DNA of 64,000 bases from Isoetes taiwanensis (GCA_021234155.1 JAJEKV010000032.1:5587835-5651834); one strand, 5' to 3'. Shown: positions 10,560 to 21,995, counted from the stretch's first letter. Program-made: numbers and translations. The notes: generated by a model from the sequence alone, not told the origin.

Positions 10560-11490
10560 TGCCACCTAGGCACCAACATGCCAAGGTGGCTCAAACATGC
10601 CACGTGGGCTCCAACATGCCACCTAGGCTCCAACATGCCAAGGTGGCTCAAACATGCCACGTGGCTCCCAACATGCCAAAGGTGGCTCAAAACATGCCAC
10701 CTAGGCTCAAAATGCCAAGGTGGCTCAAACATACCACTAAGGTGGCTTCAACATGCCAAGGTGGCTCAAGCATGCCACGCAGGTTCTAACATGCCATGCA
10801 GGCTTTAACATGCCAAGGTGGTGCAAACATGCCACGTGGGCTCCAACATGCCACCTAGGCTCAAACATGCCATGCGGGCTCCAACATGCCATGTGGGCTC
10901 CAACATGCCACCTAAGCTCCAACATGCCAAGGTGACTCAAGCATGCCATGTGGGCTCCCAACATGCCACCTAGGCTCCAACATGCCAAGGTGGCTCAAAC
11001 ATGCCACTCGGCTCAAACATGCCAAGGTGGCTCAAACATGCCATGCGGGCTCCAACATGCCACCTAGGCTCCAACATGCCAAGGTGATGCCACCTAGGCA
11101 CCAACATGCCACCTAGGCTCAAACATGCCAAGGTGGCTCCAACATGCCACCTTGTCATGTTGGAGCCTAGGTGGCATGTTTGAGCCACCTTGGCATGTTT
11201 GAGCCTAGGTGGCCTGTTAATGCCCACGTGGCATGTTGGAGCCTAGGTGGCATGTTTGAGCCATCTTGGCATGTTTGAGCCAACTTGGCATGTTACATCT
11301 TGCGTGGCATGTTTGAGCCACCTTGTCATGTTTGAGCCTAGGTGGCATGTTGGAGCCACCTTGGCATGTTGGAGCCTAGGTGGCATGTTGGAGCCTGAGT
11401 GGCACGTTGGAGCCTAGGTGGCATGCTAGAGCTCACGAGGCATGTTGGAGCCTATGTGGTGTTGGAGCTCACGTGGCATGTTGGAGAGGC
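10560..11490. repeat. 19-bp CATGCCAAGGTGGCTCAAA minisatellite with orientation switch
   Basis: About 49 degenerate 19-bp units of two main types, CATGCCAAGGTGGCTCAAA and CATGCCACCTAGGCTCCAA, are interleaved irregularly. Orientation flips near 11150: units run CATGCC... before it and ...GGCATG after it, giving a large imperfect palindrome. Open frames through it on both strands (Met-Pro-Arg-Trp-rich or His-Val-rich) are translations of the repeat, not genes. A second block of the same family lies at 19890-21440. Confidence 0.92.
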
Positions 11491-12112
11491 CAGACCCCAG
11501 GAGACGGACATCACAAAGGTTACTGAGGCAGGCTTTCCTAACAGTGCTCCTCCAGGAGGGCAAATGCCAATGCCTCCCTTCCCGGAGCCCGGTTTCTCTA
11601 TCCGACCGTTGAATTCTCCATTCAAGTAACTTGCTTCGAGCAGGTTCAAACAAATTCAAGATCTGTCTGGGAGAACATATCAAACCGCAAAGTGTCCCCG
11701 CAATGAATCGCGTAGAAACCCAAGTGTTTTGTCGTTCGGGCAAGCACAAAGGCTCCTAATGGAGATTTGACTTCGCCATGTCGTCCAAACAAATAAATTA
11801 CCCTAGAGACCAAGTTACACGGTCATTTTTGCAGCAAAAAGAAGCACGAACCCTCTACATGGCAAGATTCTCACCCTCCGCTAAGGCCAATTCACTACTT
11901 AACGTGTTGGACATGAGCTACTTTGGCGCTTCCCGGAGTAGGGGGTCTTCTGCCCACCTAAACTTGGTCTCCGTGGTAATGTCGATGTTTTAAGTCCGCT
12001 GGCGAGTCGATCACGCTCCGGGTGGGAGAGTTGCCCGGCCCGTGACTGTGGACCTTCCGAGAGAGGACATTTTGGGTCGAACCTTGCTCGAAGGTATTAG
12101 GGTTCCGGCCGG
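11491..12112 (+). other. unrecognised moderately GC-rich segment
   Basis: This follows the minisatellite and precedes the foldback element. Frames such as ETDITKVTEAGFPNSAPPGG (near 11500) and ARTLYMARFSPSAKANSLLN (near 11840) look protein-like but are short and separated by stops. No family was recognised. It may be decayed transposon coding sequence. Confidence 0.25.
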
Positions 12113-12118
12113 CATCAA

Positions 12119-12819
12119 TGCCTCATAGCATCTTCACGCACTCCAAGGAAAACAAGAACAAGCGCTTAACTACAACAAACCAAGCAAATCTCAAGGTATA
12201 TGAGATAGGCTAGGCCTCACTCTCTGGCATCATAAATCACCAACATAATCATTCTTACACAAGTCTTTTGAGATTATAGAAATAGAGATAACAAATAGGA
12301 GAATCACATAATCATAATCAAAATATCATACTTCAACATAATAATATTCAACTGATCAAGAAACATACTCACACTTCAAGAACTTTGCCCAGATGTCATC
12401 TTCCAAATTTGGGCCTCCCTTCTACACGAATTTTGGCTATCTTATAGAAAACTCTACTTGATCCTAGCCACTAGATCTAGGCAAATCACAACCTTAGATC
12501 CAAATTCTAACTACCATAAGTTCACTAGATTTTGCCACCTCAACTTCAAATCTAGGTCATCCAAACTTCTTTGCAACTACCATGCTTCCCCGTTCATGAC
12601 ACATCATCAAATTATCAACCATTGAAAATATTTCTTAAGGACTTTAATACTCCTTCAAGTCCATAGGTTCCACTTCAAGACATCATAAATGCTTCCTCCA
12701 CAATATTTGCACATTTTTTACATTTTCTCCACATTACACCCATATAATTCTTCATTTATGCATACATTTCACCAATTTAGGCACATCATGAAAAAATAGT
12801 CAAGAAAAAACGCACAACA
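12119..12819 (-). repeat. left (3') LTR of the small LTR element
   Basis: About 700 bp, matching 14368-15067 with few changes. The outer end reads CTCATAGCATC where the other copy has TGTTAGCATC. Confidence 0.8.
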
Positions 12820-13514
12820 TTATTCCCCCCCAAGATTATTCATCGTCCCGATGAATTCTTCAAAAATCTTTTCTTCGATCTTCATGTCTTCAACTTGATC
12901 CTCTAAATAGCATCACAACTTAACAAAAATCCAATGTCCAAATGTCTTCAAGCCTTCAAAAACATCTATAGAAGTCTTCCAAGGACAAAAATACTAAAAA
13001 CTTCTAACATCACTTTATCTTCATCAATTATAGGGTGGCAAGTCCCATCCAGGTCAGTGGCACCCTCGCTCTTCTGCCTGGTATGGCGCTCTATCCCCTT
13101 CACAACACTTATAATTTTTCATCACATTTTACATAGGTCATGAGATGTTGCTGCCTTTCTAGGTCAGCACATCCATCATGCCATCGATAATAACTTAAAT
13201 AAAAATAAAACTTGTACAACTTCTTTTGATGCTTTTAAATATTGAATAACTTAAATATTAAACTTCCGTCAGTTGCAAAAGCAAAATACCGACCATTGTT
13301 TCTTGATCTTCGATCTTCGAAGGAAATACTCCGTCTTCACAAATTTTAAGAACATACAACTTAAACTCAAATAAATGCACATGATGATGTATTGGGGTCT
13401 TCAAAATTTAGTCTTCAAAAATAGTGTGTAAGATCTTGCCATAGCAAGACTAAAATAGTGTGTAAGATCTTGCCATAGCAAACATCTTTGGAAAATGTAG
13501 CAATTCTTGTCTTT

Positions 13515-13582
13515 ACATGGACTTGAACTCGTGACCAAGTAATTGATAGCCAACAACGCATCCAACTAACCATTGCCAAGAT
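13515..13582 (-). ncRNA. tRNA-like / SINE head with Pol III A and B boxes
   Basis: On the minus strand, TGGTTAGTTGG (13562-13572) matches the internal Pol III A box, and GAGTTCAAGTCC (13519-13530) matches the B box, about 30-35 bp apart as in tRNAs and tRNA-derived SINEs. The intervening sequence does not form a convincing anticodon arm, so this is a degenerate tRNA or SINE head inside the small LTR element rather than a working tRNA gene. Confidence 0.45.
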
Positions 13583-13752
13583 TTGTTAAAGTTAAATATT
13601 TTTATCTTCCTTATCTCCAATTTGTTTTTTCTTCTTCTTTCTCTTGGCGCCAGCAGTGGGTCAGTTAGGTATGGCGGGAAGGCGCATGAATGGGTCGTAA
13701 AGGTCGGCGGCTGCATATGGCGTAAGGAGGACTAGGGCTTTAACAGAGTATA

Positions 13753-14217
13753 TTAGGCTTCAATTCTTCTTTGTTTTGCACGACTATGGCATATTAGGTA
13801 ATCAAGACACGGATGGAAATGATAAAACAGAGATGAATAGGGTTTTGAAGAGCTTTGAAATGGTAATGAGGGTGAAGCTATGGCGAAAGCGCATTGAGGC
13901 ACATTGAATATTACGATAACTTTAGAGAAAAGGATAATGGCAAAGAATCGCCATGGCAAGCGTGAGACACAAAGCAAATTTTTCTTTGTTATAAACATGG
14001 TGGAACATTCCATCGATAGAAGCATGGTAAAATTGTCTTCTGAATGCAAAAATAAGCTACAATATCTTCCTTCTTTTTTTTCTTTACTATCAGACAAACA
14101 AATATTTTGACATTCCATCCAATTTTTGCTGGCCAGGCAAAGGAGAACAGAAGCCATATATTTATTGAATTCTAGAAATCTCTGAAATGCTTCATTTATA
14201 GCAGAAGGATGGACCAT
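13753..14217 (-). CDS. 154-codon ORF inside the small LTR element, doubtful
   Basis: A minus-strand frame in the interior between the two LTRs. It is rich in Phe, Ser, Leu and Cys with no recognised gag or pol motif. For an element this short it may be chance or captured host sequence. No start context or splice evidence supports it. Confidence 0.2.
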   Translation of the reverse strand: MVHPSAINEAFQRFLEFNKYMASVLLCLASKNWMECQNICLSDSKEKKEGRYCSLFLHSEDNFTMLLSMECSTMFITKKNLLCVSRLPWRFFAIILFSKVIVIFNVPQCAFAIASPSLPFQSSSKPYSSLFYHFHPCLDYLICHSRAKQRRIEA

Positions 14218-14367
14218 ACCTCTTAGTCTGCTTCATAATGATTTGGAAGAAGAAATAAGTCTGCAAATCCCCTTCTTATTCCTTATGCTGCTATATATAG
14301 TTGAGATTATCATCATAAAAATCATGCTAATAGAATGCTGCTTCTTCTCGCAATGCCCCCCAAAATA

Positions 14368-15067
14368 TGTTAGCATCTTCTACGCACCCAAGGAAAACTG
14401 AAGAACAAGCGCTAACTACAACAACCCAAGCAAATCTCAAGGTATATGAGATAGGCTAGGCCTCACTCTACTGGCATCATAAATCACCAACATAATCATT
14501 CTTACACAAGTCTTTTGAGATTATAGAAATAGAGATAACAAATAGGAGAATCACATAATCATAATCAAAATATCATACTTCAACATAATAATATTCAACT
14601 GATCAAGAAACATACTCACACTTCAAGAACTTTGCCCGATGTCATCTTCCAAATTTGGGCCTCCCTTCTACACGAATTTTGGCTATCTTATAGAAAACTC
14701 TACTTGATCCTAGCCACTAGATCTAGGCAAATCACAACCTTAGATCCAAATTCTAACTACCATAAGTTCACTAGATTTTGCCACCTCAACTTCAAATCTA
14801 GGTCATCCAAACTTCTTTGCAACTACCATGCTTCCCCAGATTCATGACACATCATCAAATTATCAACCATTGAAAATATTTCTTAAGGACTTTAATACTC
14901 CTTCAAGTCCATAGGTTCCACTTCAGTACATCATAAATGCTTCCTCCACAATATTTGCACATTGTTTACATTTTCTCCACATTACACCCATATAATTCTT
15001 CATTTATGCATACATTTCACCAATTTAGGCACATCATGAAAAAATAGTCAAGAAAAAACGCACAACA
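14368..15067 (-). repeat. right (5') LTR of the small LTR element
   Basis: Plus-strand termini are TGTTAGC and CGCACAACA. It matches the left LTR nearly throughout. The interior bases adjoining it (GCAATGCCCCCCAAAATA on the plus strand) should hold the primer-binding site, but I could not assign a tRNA. Confidence 0.8.
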
Positions 15068-15906
15068 ATGCCCTCCCACTACCTCATGACATTTTGCAAG
15101 ATCCTGGTCCAATCTGGCTAGGGTATGGCCTCCAAAATGTAAACCCTGTGCCTTGCCAGGTTATTGTAGGGTTTACGTTATGGAGGCCAAAACGTGGTCA
15201 GTTGCACTTGGAACCTGGTGTACCTTTTTCAAACATGCATGCGGAGCCATGGCAACTGAAATAACAGAGTTTGGATCTATTGGCGATCCCGAATCATTCC
15301 AAAAATTTATGCTACTACAAAATGTGTTATTGACTTCTAATTGCGACACTGGGAGGAGGGTAAATCCAAACCCCATTTCGTCAGTTTCTATTGCTTCTTG
15401 TTTTCAACTACAGCTTCTCGACCATGTCTCAAGTCTTGTTGAATAAAACTCGACCTCCATAACGTAAACCCTACAATAACCTAGCAACACCACGGGGTTT
15501 ACGTTTTGGAGGCCAAAACGTCAGTCGACTTCTTTGATAACTAGGTGGACCATTTCTAAACATGCATGCCGAGCCATGAGAACCGAAATAACAGAAGTTT
15601 CGATCTATTGGCCAACCCGAAAGTGATCCCAAACAATTTTGCTAATGCATAAGGCTCTAGACTTTTAATTGCAAATCTAGGAGGAGATTAAATCCAAACC
15701 CCATTCTGGCAGTTTCTACTGCCTCGTGTTTTCAAACGCAGCTGCTCAACCATGTCCCAAGTGCAACGGACCAAAGCCCGACCTCCATAACGTAAACCCT
15801 ACAATAACCTGGCAAGGCACAGGGTTTACGTTTTGGAGGCCATACCCTAGCCAGATTGGACCAGGATCTTGCACAATGTCATGAGGTAGTGGGAGGGCAT
15901 TGATGA
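15068..15906. mobile_element. foldback element with about 118-bp inverted repeats
   Basis: The left arm (15068-15190, beginning ATGCCCTCCCACTACC) is the near-perfect reverse complement of the right arm (15780-15905, ending GGTAGTGGGAGGGCAT). The right arm continues TTGATG, and the matching CATCAATGCC of the left arm lies at 12109-12118, across the LTR element; the LTR element therefore inserted 10 bp inside the left arm. The interior holds two diverged direct copies of a 300-bp segment (AACATGCATGC, AACCGAAATAACAG). Long TIRs suggest a Mutator-like or foldback transposon, but no transposase is present. Confidence 0.75.
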
Positions 15907-15984
15907 CCCAGAAGCTGGAGCCCTAATACCTCCAAGCAGTTTGTAGAGGAGTTTGGCAAGGGATAGAATAGAAGGATCTTGGAG

Positions 15985-16830
15985 AACTCACAAGCCCCTT
16001 TCCAGTGAAGGGGAGTCTGGATCAGCATGTTGCGCAGGGGGATTCAACCCCATCTCCGGGCATGGTCCCCAGAGCATACACAGAGAACTCCATGCAAAGT
16101 TTCGGATGTGTGAGTCTCCGTCTTGACGCTTCGAGATGTAAACCCTAGCAAACCCTAGGGTTTGATAGGGTTTACATTCTGGATGTCTCGATGACCCGTG
16201 AGGGCCCGTGATCCGACGTGGAATACCCGCGGCCGGATTACCCTCATGGCACCGGGAGACAGAGCCAAATTTCCGGTCAAAGATACCTTTCGGAGACTCC
16301 CCTTCACAAGCCCCTTTCGGTGAAGGGGAGTCTGAAAAGCATGTATCTTTGGGGGGGGATCGACCCCATCTCCCGGCATGGTCCCCGGAGCATACACACA
16401 GAGAACTCCATGCAAAGTTTCGGATGTGTGAGTCTCCGCCTTGACGCTTCGAGATGTAAACCCTAGCAAACCCTAGGGTTTGATAGGGTTTACATTCTGG
16501 GATGCTCATGACCCGGAGGGCCCGTGATCTCGGCGTGGAATACCCGTCTTTGGATTACCCTCATGGCACCGGGAGACGAGCCAAATTTCCTTGGTCAAAG
16601 ATACCTTTTCTGGAGACTCCCTTCACAAGCCCCTTTCCCCGCAAGTGAAGGGGAGTCTCTGAAAGCATGCCGCGGGGGATTTGACCCCATCTCCCGCATG
16701 GTCCCCGAGAGCATACACGTAGAACTCCATGCAAAGTTTCGGATGTGTTAGTCTCCGCTCTTGGCCGCGCGAGATGTAAACCCTACCAAACCCTAGGGTT
16801 TGGTAGGATTTACATTCGGGGATGCTCCTC
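15985..16830. repeat. 318-bp tandem array with telobox palindromes
   Basis: About 2.6 copies of a 318-bp unit containing CACAAGCCCCTTTC, CATGCAAAGTTTCGGATGTG and CTCATGGCACCGGGAGAC. Each unit carries a 38-bp palindrome built on AAACCCTAGGGTTT (16138-16175, 16456-16493, 16776-16813). A leftover of the unit (ACCTTTCGGAGACTCCCC) reappears at about 19693, beyond the next array. Confidence 0.88.
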
Positions 16831-19690
16831 GATCAAGAGGGCCGTGGAACTTGTCCCCTAGGGTAATTTCGCGCTCCGTGATGACATGGAGAGGTCGGAT
16901 CGCCAATCCGGGCCTCCTCCATGCCCCAAAATAAAAACGTGGTCTAAACCACCGCCGGCCAACGGTGGCCATCCCAATCAAAAATCGAGGGTCTAAAGCT
17001 CGCCCGAAATACCGGGATTTTCCTGACGCCGGGCCACTTGGCAAGCCAGTGGCTGAAAACCATGATTTTTTCCCCCCCCATGCATTAATCATGAATTTCC
17101 GGATCATAAACACAAAGAAAAGCACGTATAAAAACCGGTCTCAAAAAAGGTGAAATCTTGGCGGGATGTGCAGCATGACGCCGCACACGCAAGAGAAAAT
17201 GCACCGGCAATAGAAGCACAAGCAGAGGCATGAGACGAAGCCTCCGAGCCAACCCCTTCCCGAGGCCACCGGCCGGTAACGCCCCATCGGGCGCTGGAGC
17301 TAGCTTTGCTTCTCCGGGGTCACATGTATACCACCCTAGCAGTCCTAGTGCTTGCTATTCTCACTTCGATCTTCTACCCAGGCCTCTCGGTGACCCCAAG
17401 TATCTTGTTCTCGCAGCTAGTCCAAGCCGGGGCCGAGGGACCCGCTGGACCCCCACCGAATCGAAACCGGCTCGCCCAATGGACCCTAACATCCCCATTA
17501 CCTAGGAGACCAAGTTTCGGGGCGTAAGACCACCCCTACAAGAAACGCCAAAGTAGGTCGCTTACTACACACTTGTAGTCAATTGGCATGGAGGTGGATG
17601 CCGGTCATACCTCCTAGTGGGGGTAAGTGATTGATCCCCCAGGAAAACCGGTAGTGGAGCTTGTCCTCTAGGGTAATTTCTCGGGCTCCTGCACGATGTG
17701 GAGAGGTCGGATCGCCAATCCGGGCCTCCTCCATGCCCCAAAATCGAAAAACGGGTCTAAACCCCCGCGTGTGGCCAACGGTGGCCATCCCAATCAAAAA
17801 TCGAGGGTCTAAAGCTGCCTCGAAAGTACCGGGGATTTTCCTCAGACGCCGTGGCCACTTGGCAAGCCAGCTGGCTGAAAATCAGGATTTTTCCCCGCCC
17901 CATGCATTAATTATGAATTTCCGTAGAGCATAAACACAAAAACAACAACACGGATAAAAATCCGGGTCTCAAAAAAGGTGAAATCTTGGCAGGATATGCA
18001 ACATGACGCCGCACACGCAAGAGAAAAATGCACCGACAATAGAAGCACAAGCAGAGGCATGAGACGAAGCTTTGAGCCAACCCCTTCCCGAGGCCACCGG
18101 CCGGTAACGCCCCACTTGGCGCAAAGGAGCTAGCTTTTCTTCTCTCCGTGGTCACATGTATACCACCTAGCAGTCCTAGTGCTCCTATTGTCACTTCAAT
18201 CTTCTACCGTGGCCTCGTGGTGAAACCCAAGTATCTTGTTCTTGCAGCTAATCCAAGCCGGGGGTGAGGACCTGCCGACCCCCACTCCTAATCGAACTGG
18301 CTCAGCCAATGGACCCTAACATCCCCATTACCTAGGGGACCAAGTTTCGTGGGCGTAAGACCACCCTCTAAAAAGAAACGCCAAAGTAGGTCGCTTACTA
18401 CACACTTGTAGTCAATTGGCATGGAGGTGGATGCCGGTACCTCCTAGTGAGGGGTAAGTGATTGATCCCCTGGGAAAACTCGCCGGAACTTGTCCCCTAG
18501 GGTAATTTCGCCGCCTTCCCGGACGACGCCGGCGAGGTCGGGATCGCCAATCCGGGGCCTCCTCCATGCCCCAAAATCGAAAAACGTGGTCTAAACCCCC
18601 TGCCAAGGCCAACCAAGTGGCCATCCCAATAAAAAATCGAGGGTCTAAAACTCATCCGTAAATACCGGGGATTTTCCTATACTCGGGGCCACTTGGCAAG
18701 CCAGCTGGCTGAAAACCAGGATTTTCCCCGCCCCATGCATTAATTATGAATTTCCTGAGCATAAACACAAAGAAAAGCACGATAAAAATTCGGTCTCGAA
18801 AAAGGTGAAATCTTGGCGGGATGTGCAACATGACGCCGCACACGAAGAGAAAATGTACCGCAATAGAAGCACAAGCGCAGGGCATGAGACGAAGCCCGAG
18901 CCAACCCCTTCCCGAGACCACCTGGGTCGAACGCCCTACTAGGTAGTGGAGCTAGCTTTGCTTCTCCGCGGGTCACATGTATACCACCTAGCAGTCCTAG
19001 TGCTGCTATTCTCACTTCAATCTTCTACCGTGGCCTCGGTGGTGAACCCCAAGTATCTTGTTCTCGCAGGCTAGTCCAAGCCGGGCTGAGGATCTGCCGG
19101 ACCCCCACCCCGGAACCAAGAACTGGCTCCGCCAATGGACCCCGAACATCCCCATTACCTAGGGGACCAAGTTTCGGTGGGCGGAAGACCACCCCCTCTC
19201 CAATAAACGCCAAAGTAGGTCGCTTACTACACACTTGTAGTCAATTGGCATGGAGGTGGATGCTCAATACCTCCTAGTGAGGGGTAAGTGATTGATCCCC
19301 CGGGAAAACTCGCCGGGAACTTGTCCCCTAGGGTAATTTTGCCGCTCCCGACGACGCCGGCGCAGGTCGGATCGCCAATCCGGGCCTCCTCCATGCCCCA
19401 AAATCGAAAAACGTGGTCTAAACCTTGTCGGGGCCAACTACGCCATCCCAATAAAAATCGAGGGTCTAAAACTCATCCGAAATACCGGGATTTTCCTATA
19501 CTCTCGGGGCCACTTGGCAAGCCAGCTGGCTGAAAACCAGGATTTTTCCCTCGCCCCATGCATTAATTATGAATTTCCTGAGCATAAACACAAAGAAAAG
19601 CACGTATAAAAATCCGGTCTCAAAAAGGTGAAATCTTGGCGGGATGTGCAAAGATGACGCCAGATAATGCAAGAGAAAATGCACCAGCAT
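16830..19690. repeat. 0.83-kb tandem repeat array, about 3.5 copies
   Basis: The landmark AGGTCGGATCGCCAATCCGG recurs near 16893, 17704, 18533 and 19365, giving spacings of about 811-832 bp. Other landmarks recur in order: CCATGCATTAAT, ATCTTGGCGGGATGTGCA, GGTCACATGTATACCACC, CCCCATTACCTAGG, TCGCTTACTACACACTTG. Open frames here shift between copies and are not conserved, so they are not treated as genes. The block is markedly more GC-rich than its flanks. Confidence 0.9.
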
Positions 19691-19890
19691 ATATACCTTT
19701 CGGAGACTCCCCTTCACAAGAAAGGGGTCACGTCGAAGGTGCCCCGCCTCTGTTTGCAAAGACATCCAAGGTCCATGTCACCATCATCTAGCCATGTCAC
19801 CTAAAATTTGCCAACATCACCCATCGAAAAGACCAAAGATGGACATCTTTGGTTTTTTTGGCCTAGTCAAAACTTGACCTTGCTTACTTG

Positions 19891-21440
19891 GCATGCCATG
19901 TCACCACTTGGGGTGCCTAGGTGGCATGCTTGAGACTAGGTGGCATGCCCGAGCCACCTTGGCATGTTGGAGCCCCGCATGGCATGTTGGAGCCACCTTG
20001 GCATGTTGGAGCCCACGTGGCATTATGGAGTCCACGTGGCATGTTTGAGCCACCTTGGCATGTTGGAGCCTAGGTGGCATGTTTGAGCCCACCTTGGCAT
20101 GTTTGAGCCACCTGGCATGTTTGAGCCCAGGTGGCATGTTGGAGCCTAGATGGCATGTTTGAGCCACCTAGGAATGTTGGAGCCTAGGTGGCATGTTGGA
20201 GCCCACGTGGCATATTTGAGCCACCTTGGCAAGTTGGAGCATAGGTGGTATGTTGGAGCCCGCAGGCATGTTTGAGCACGCTGGAGCCTACGCGGCATGT
20301 TTGAGCCATTTTGTCATGTTGTTCTTAGGTGGCATGTTTGAGCCACCTTGGCATGTTTGAGCCTAGGTGGCATGTTGGAGCCACCTTGGCATGTGGGAAC
20401 CACCTTGGCATGTTTGAGCCTAGGTGGCATGTTTGAGCCACCTTGGCATGTTGGAGCCCACGGGCATGTTTGAGCCACCTTGGCATGTTTGAGCACGCTG
20501 GAGCCTAGGTGGCATGTTTGAGCCACCTTGGCATGTTGGAGCCACCTTGGCATGTTGGAGCCTAGGTGGCATGTTGGAGACCACGTGGCATGTTTGAGCC
20601 ACCTTGCCATGTTAGAGCCTAGGTGGCATGTTGGAGCCCTGTGGTGGCATGCTTGAGCCACCTTGGCATGTTGGAGCCCACGGCATATTTGAGCCACCTT
20701 GGCAAGTTGGAGCATAGGTGGCATGTTAGAGCCAACGTGGCATGTTTGAGCATGTTGGAGCCTAGGTGGCATGTTGGAGCCACCTTGGCATGTGGCATGT
20801 TGGAGCCCACGTGGCATGTTTGAGCCTAGGTGGCGGGGTTAGAGCCACGGTGGCATGTTGGAGCCTAGGTGGCATGTTTGAGCCAACTTGGCATATTTAA
20901 GCCTAGGTGGCATGTTGTGAGCCACCTTGGCATGTTGGAGGCTAGGTGGCATGGTGGAGCCCACGCATGTTTTGAGCCACCTTGGCATGTTTGAGCCTAG
21001 GTGGCATGTTGGAGCCTAGGTGGCATGTTTGAGCCCACCTTGGCATGTTTGAGCCACCTGGCATGTTTGAGCCTAGGTGGCATGTTGGAGCCTAGGTGGC
21101 ATGTTTGAGCCACCTTGGCATGTTTGAGCCTAGGTGGCATGTTGGAGCCACCTTGGCATGTTGGAGCCTAAGTGAGCCCCATGGCATGTTTGAGCCTATG
21201 TGGCATGTTTGAGCCACCTAGGAATGTTGGAGCCTAGGTGGCATGTTGGAGCCCACGGCATATTTGAGCCACCTTGGCAAGTTGGAGCATAGGTGGCATG
21301 TTGGAGCCTGCGTGGGCATGTTTGAGCACGCTGGAGCCTAGGTGGCATGTTTGAGCCATTTTGTCATGTTGGAGCCTAGGTGGCATGTTGGAGCCACCTT
21401 GGCATGTTTGAGCCTAGGTGGCATGTTGGTGCCCACGCTA
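19891..21440. repeat. 19-bp GGTGGCATGTTGGAGCCTA minisatellite, second block
   Basis: About 80 units of the same family as 10560-11490, here all in the GGCATGTTTGAGCC orientation. Higher-order duplication is visible: runs around 20030-20160 recur near 20980-21130, and 20200-20330 near 21230-21360. Confidence 0.92.
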
Positions 21441-21519
21441 TGCAAAAAATAGGTGTTAAGTAATTGAAGTAACTTGTGTTACATGGAATACTAGTATAAG
21501 AACATGTGATCGCACACGC

Positions 21520-21995
21520 ATCACATGTAGCAAAATCAAGTACTCTGTCCTACCACTATAAAGACCCGTGATATGGAAGGATAGGACATGTAGAGAATCA
21601 AGTACTCTTTCCTACTTCTATAAAGACACATGTGAGAATAGAAGTATTACACATGTCGTAATTCATGTATTCTTTCCTACAATGCCTTAGCAAATAAAGT
21701 ACTGGCCCTCTACTACTATAAAGACATGTGACATGGAAGCATATGACATGTAGAGAATCAAGTATTCTTTCCGACTTCTATAAAGACATGTGACAATAGA
21801 AGTATTACACATGTCGTAATTCATGTATTCTTTCCTACAATGCCTTAGCAAATAAAATACTCTGTCCTACTACTATAAAGACATGTGAATGGAAGTATAG
21901 GACATGTAGAGAATCAAATATTCTTTCCCTACGCCTATAAAGACATGTGACAATAGAATTATTAGACATGTAGAAATTCAAGTACTCTTTCCCAC
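21520..21995 (-). repeat. ACATGTC subterminal minisatellite at the right end of the TIR element
   Basis: Reverse complement of the 5978-6430 array with the same succession of units (CTTTCCTACTTCTATAAAGACA, then GACATGTAGAGAATCAA and so on). It lies about 200 bp inside the right terminus at 22199. Confidence 0.88.

Larger units (their letters stand above)
12119..15067 (-). mobile_element. small non-autonomous LTR retrotransposon
   Basis: Two direct repeats of about 700 bp (about 12119-12819 and 14368-15067) are almost identical through most of their length. On the minus strand the LTR reads TGTTGTGCG...GATGCTAACA. The purine-rich tract CTTGGGGGGGAATAA lies just before the minus-strand 3' LTR (12820-12834), which fixes the orientation. 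The interior is only about 1.5 kb, without gag-pol motifs, so this is a TRIM/LARD-type non-autonomous element. ATGCC flanks both sides (12114-12118 and 15068-15072), as a target duplication. The first bases of the left copy differ from TGTTAGC. Confidence 0.8.

Noticed and set aside
10493-11230. Overlapping ORFs of 60-90 codons on both strands (His/Trp/Pro-rich)
   Set aside because: They are frames through a 19-bp minisatellite; 57 bp is three units, so reading frames stay open by periodicity, with no conserved protein.
10560-11490. Regular short repeats considered as a CRISPR array
   Set aside because: Repeats are contiguous and degenerate without unique spacers, and the genome is a plant's.
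15988-16509. 173-codon minus-strand ORF with internally repeated peptide
   Set aside because: The repeat in the peptide is the 318-bp DNA unit, and the frame is not kept across the third copy.
20314-20817. 167-codon minus-strand ORF
   Set aside because: Translation of the second minisatellite block; low-complexity repeat peptide.
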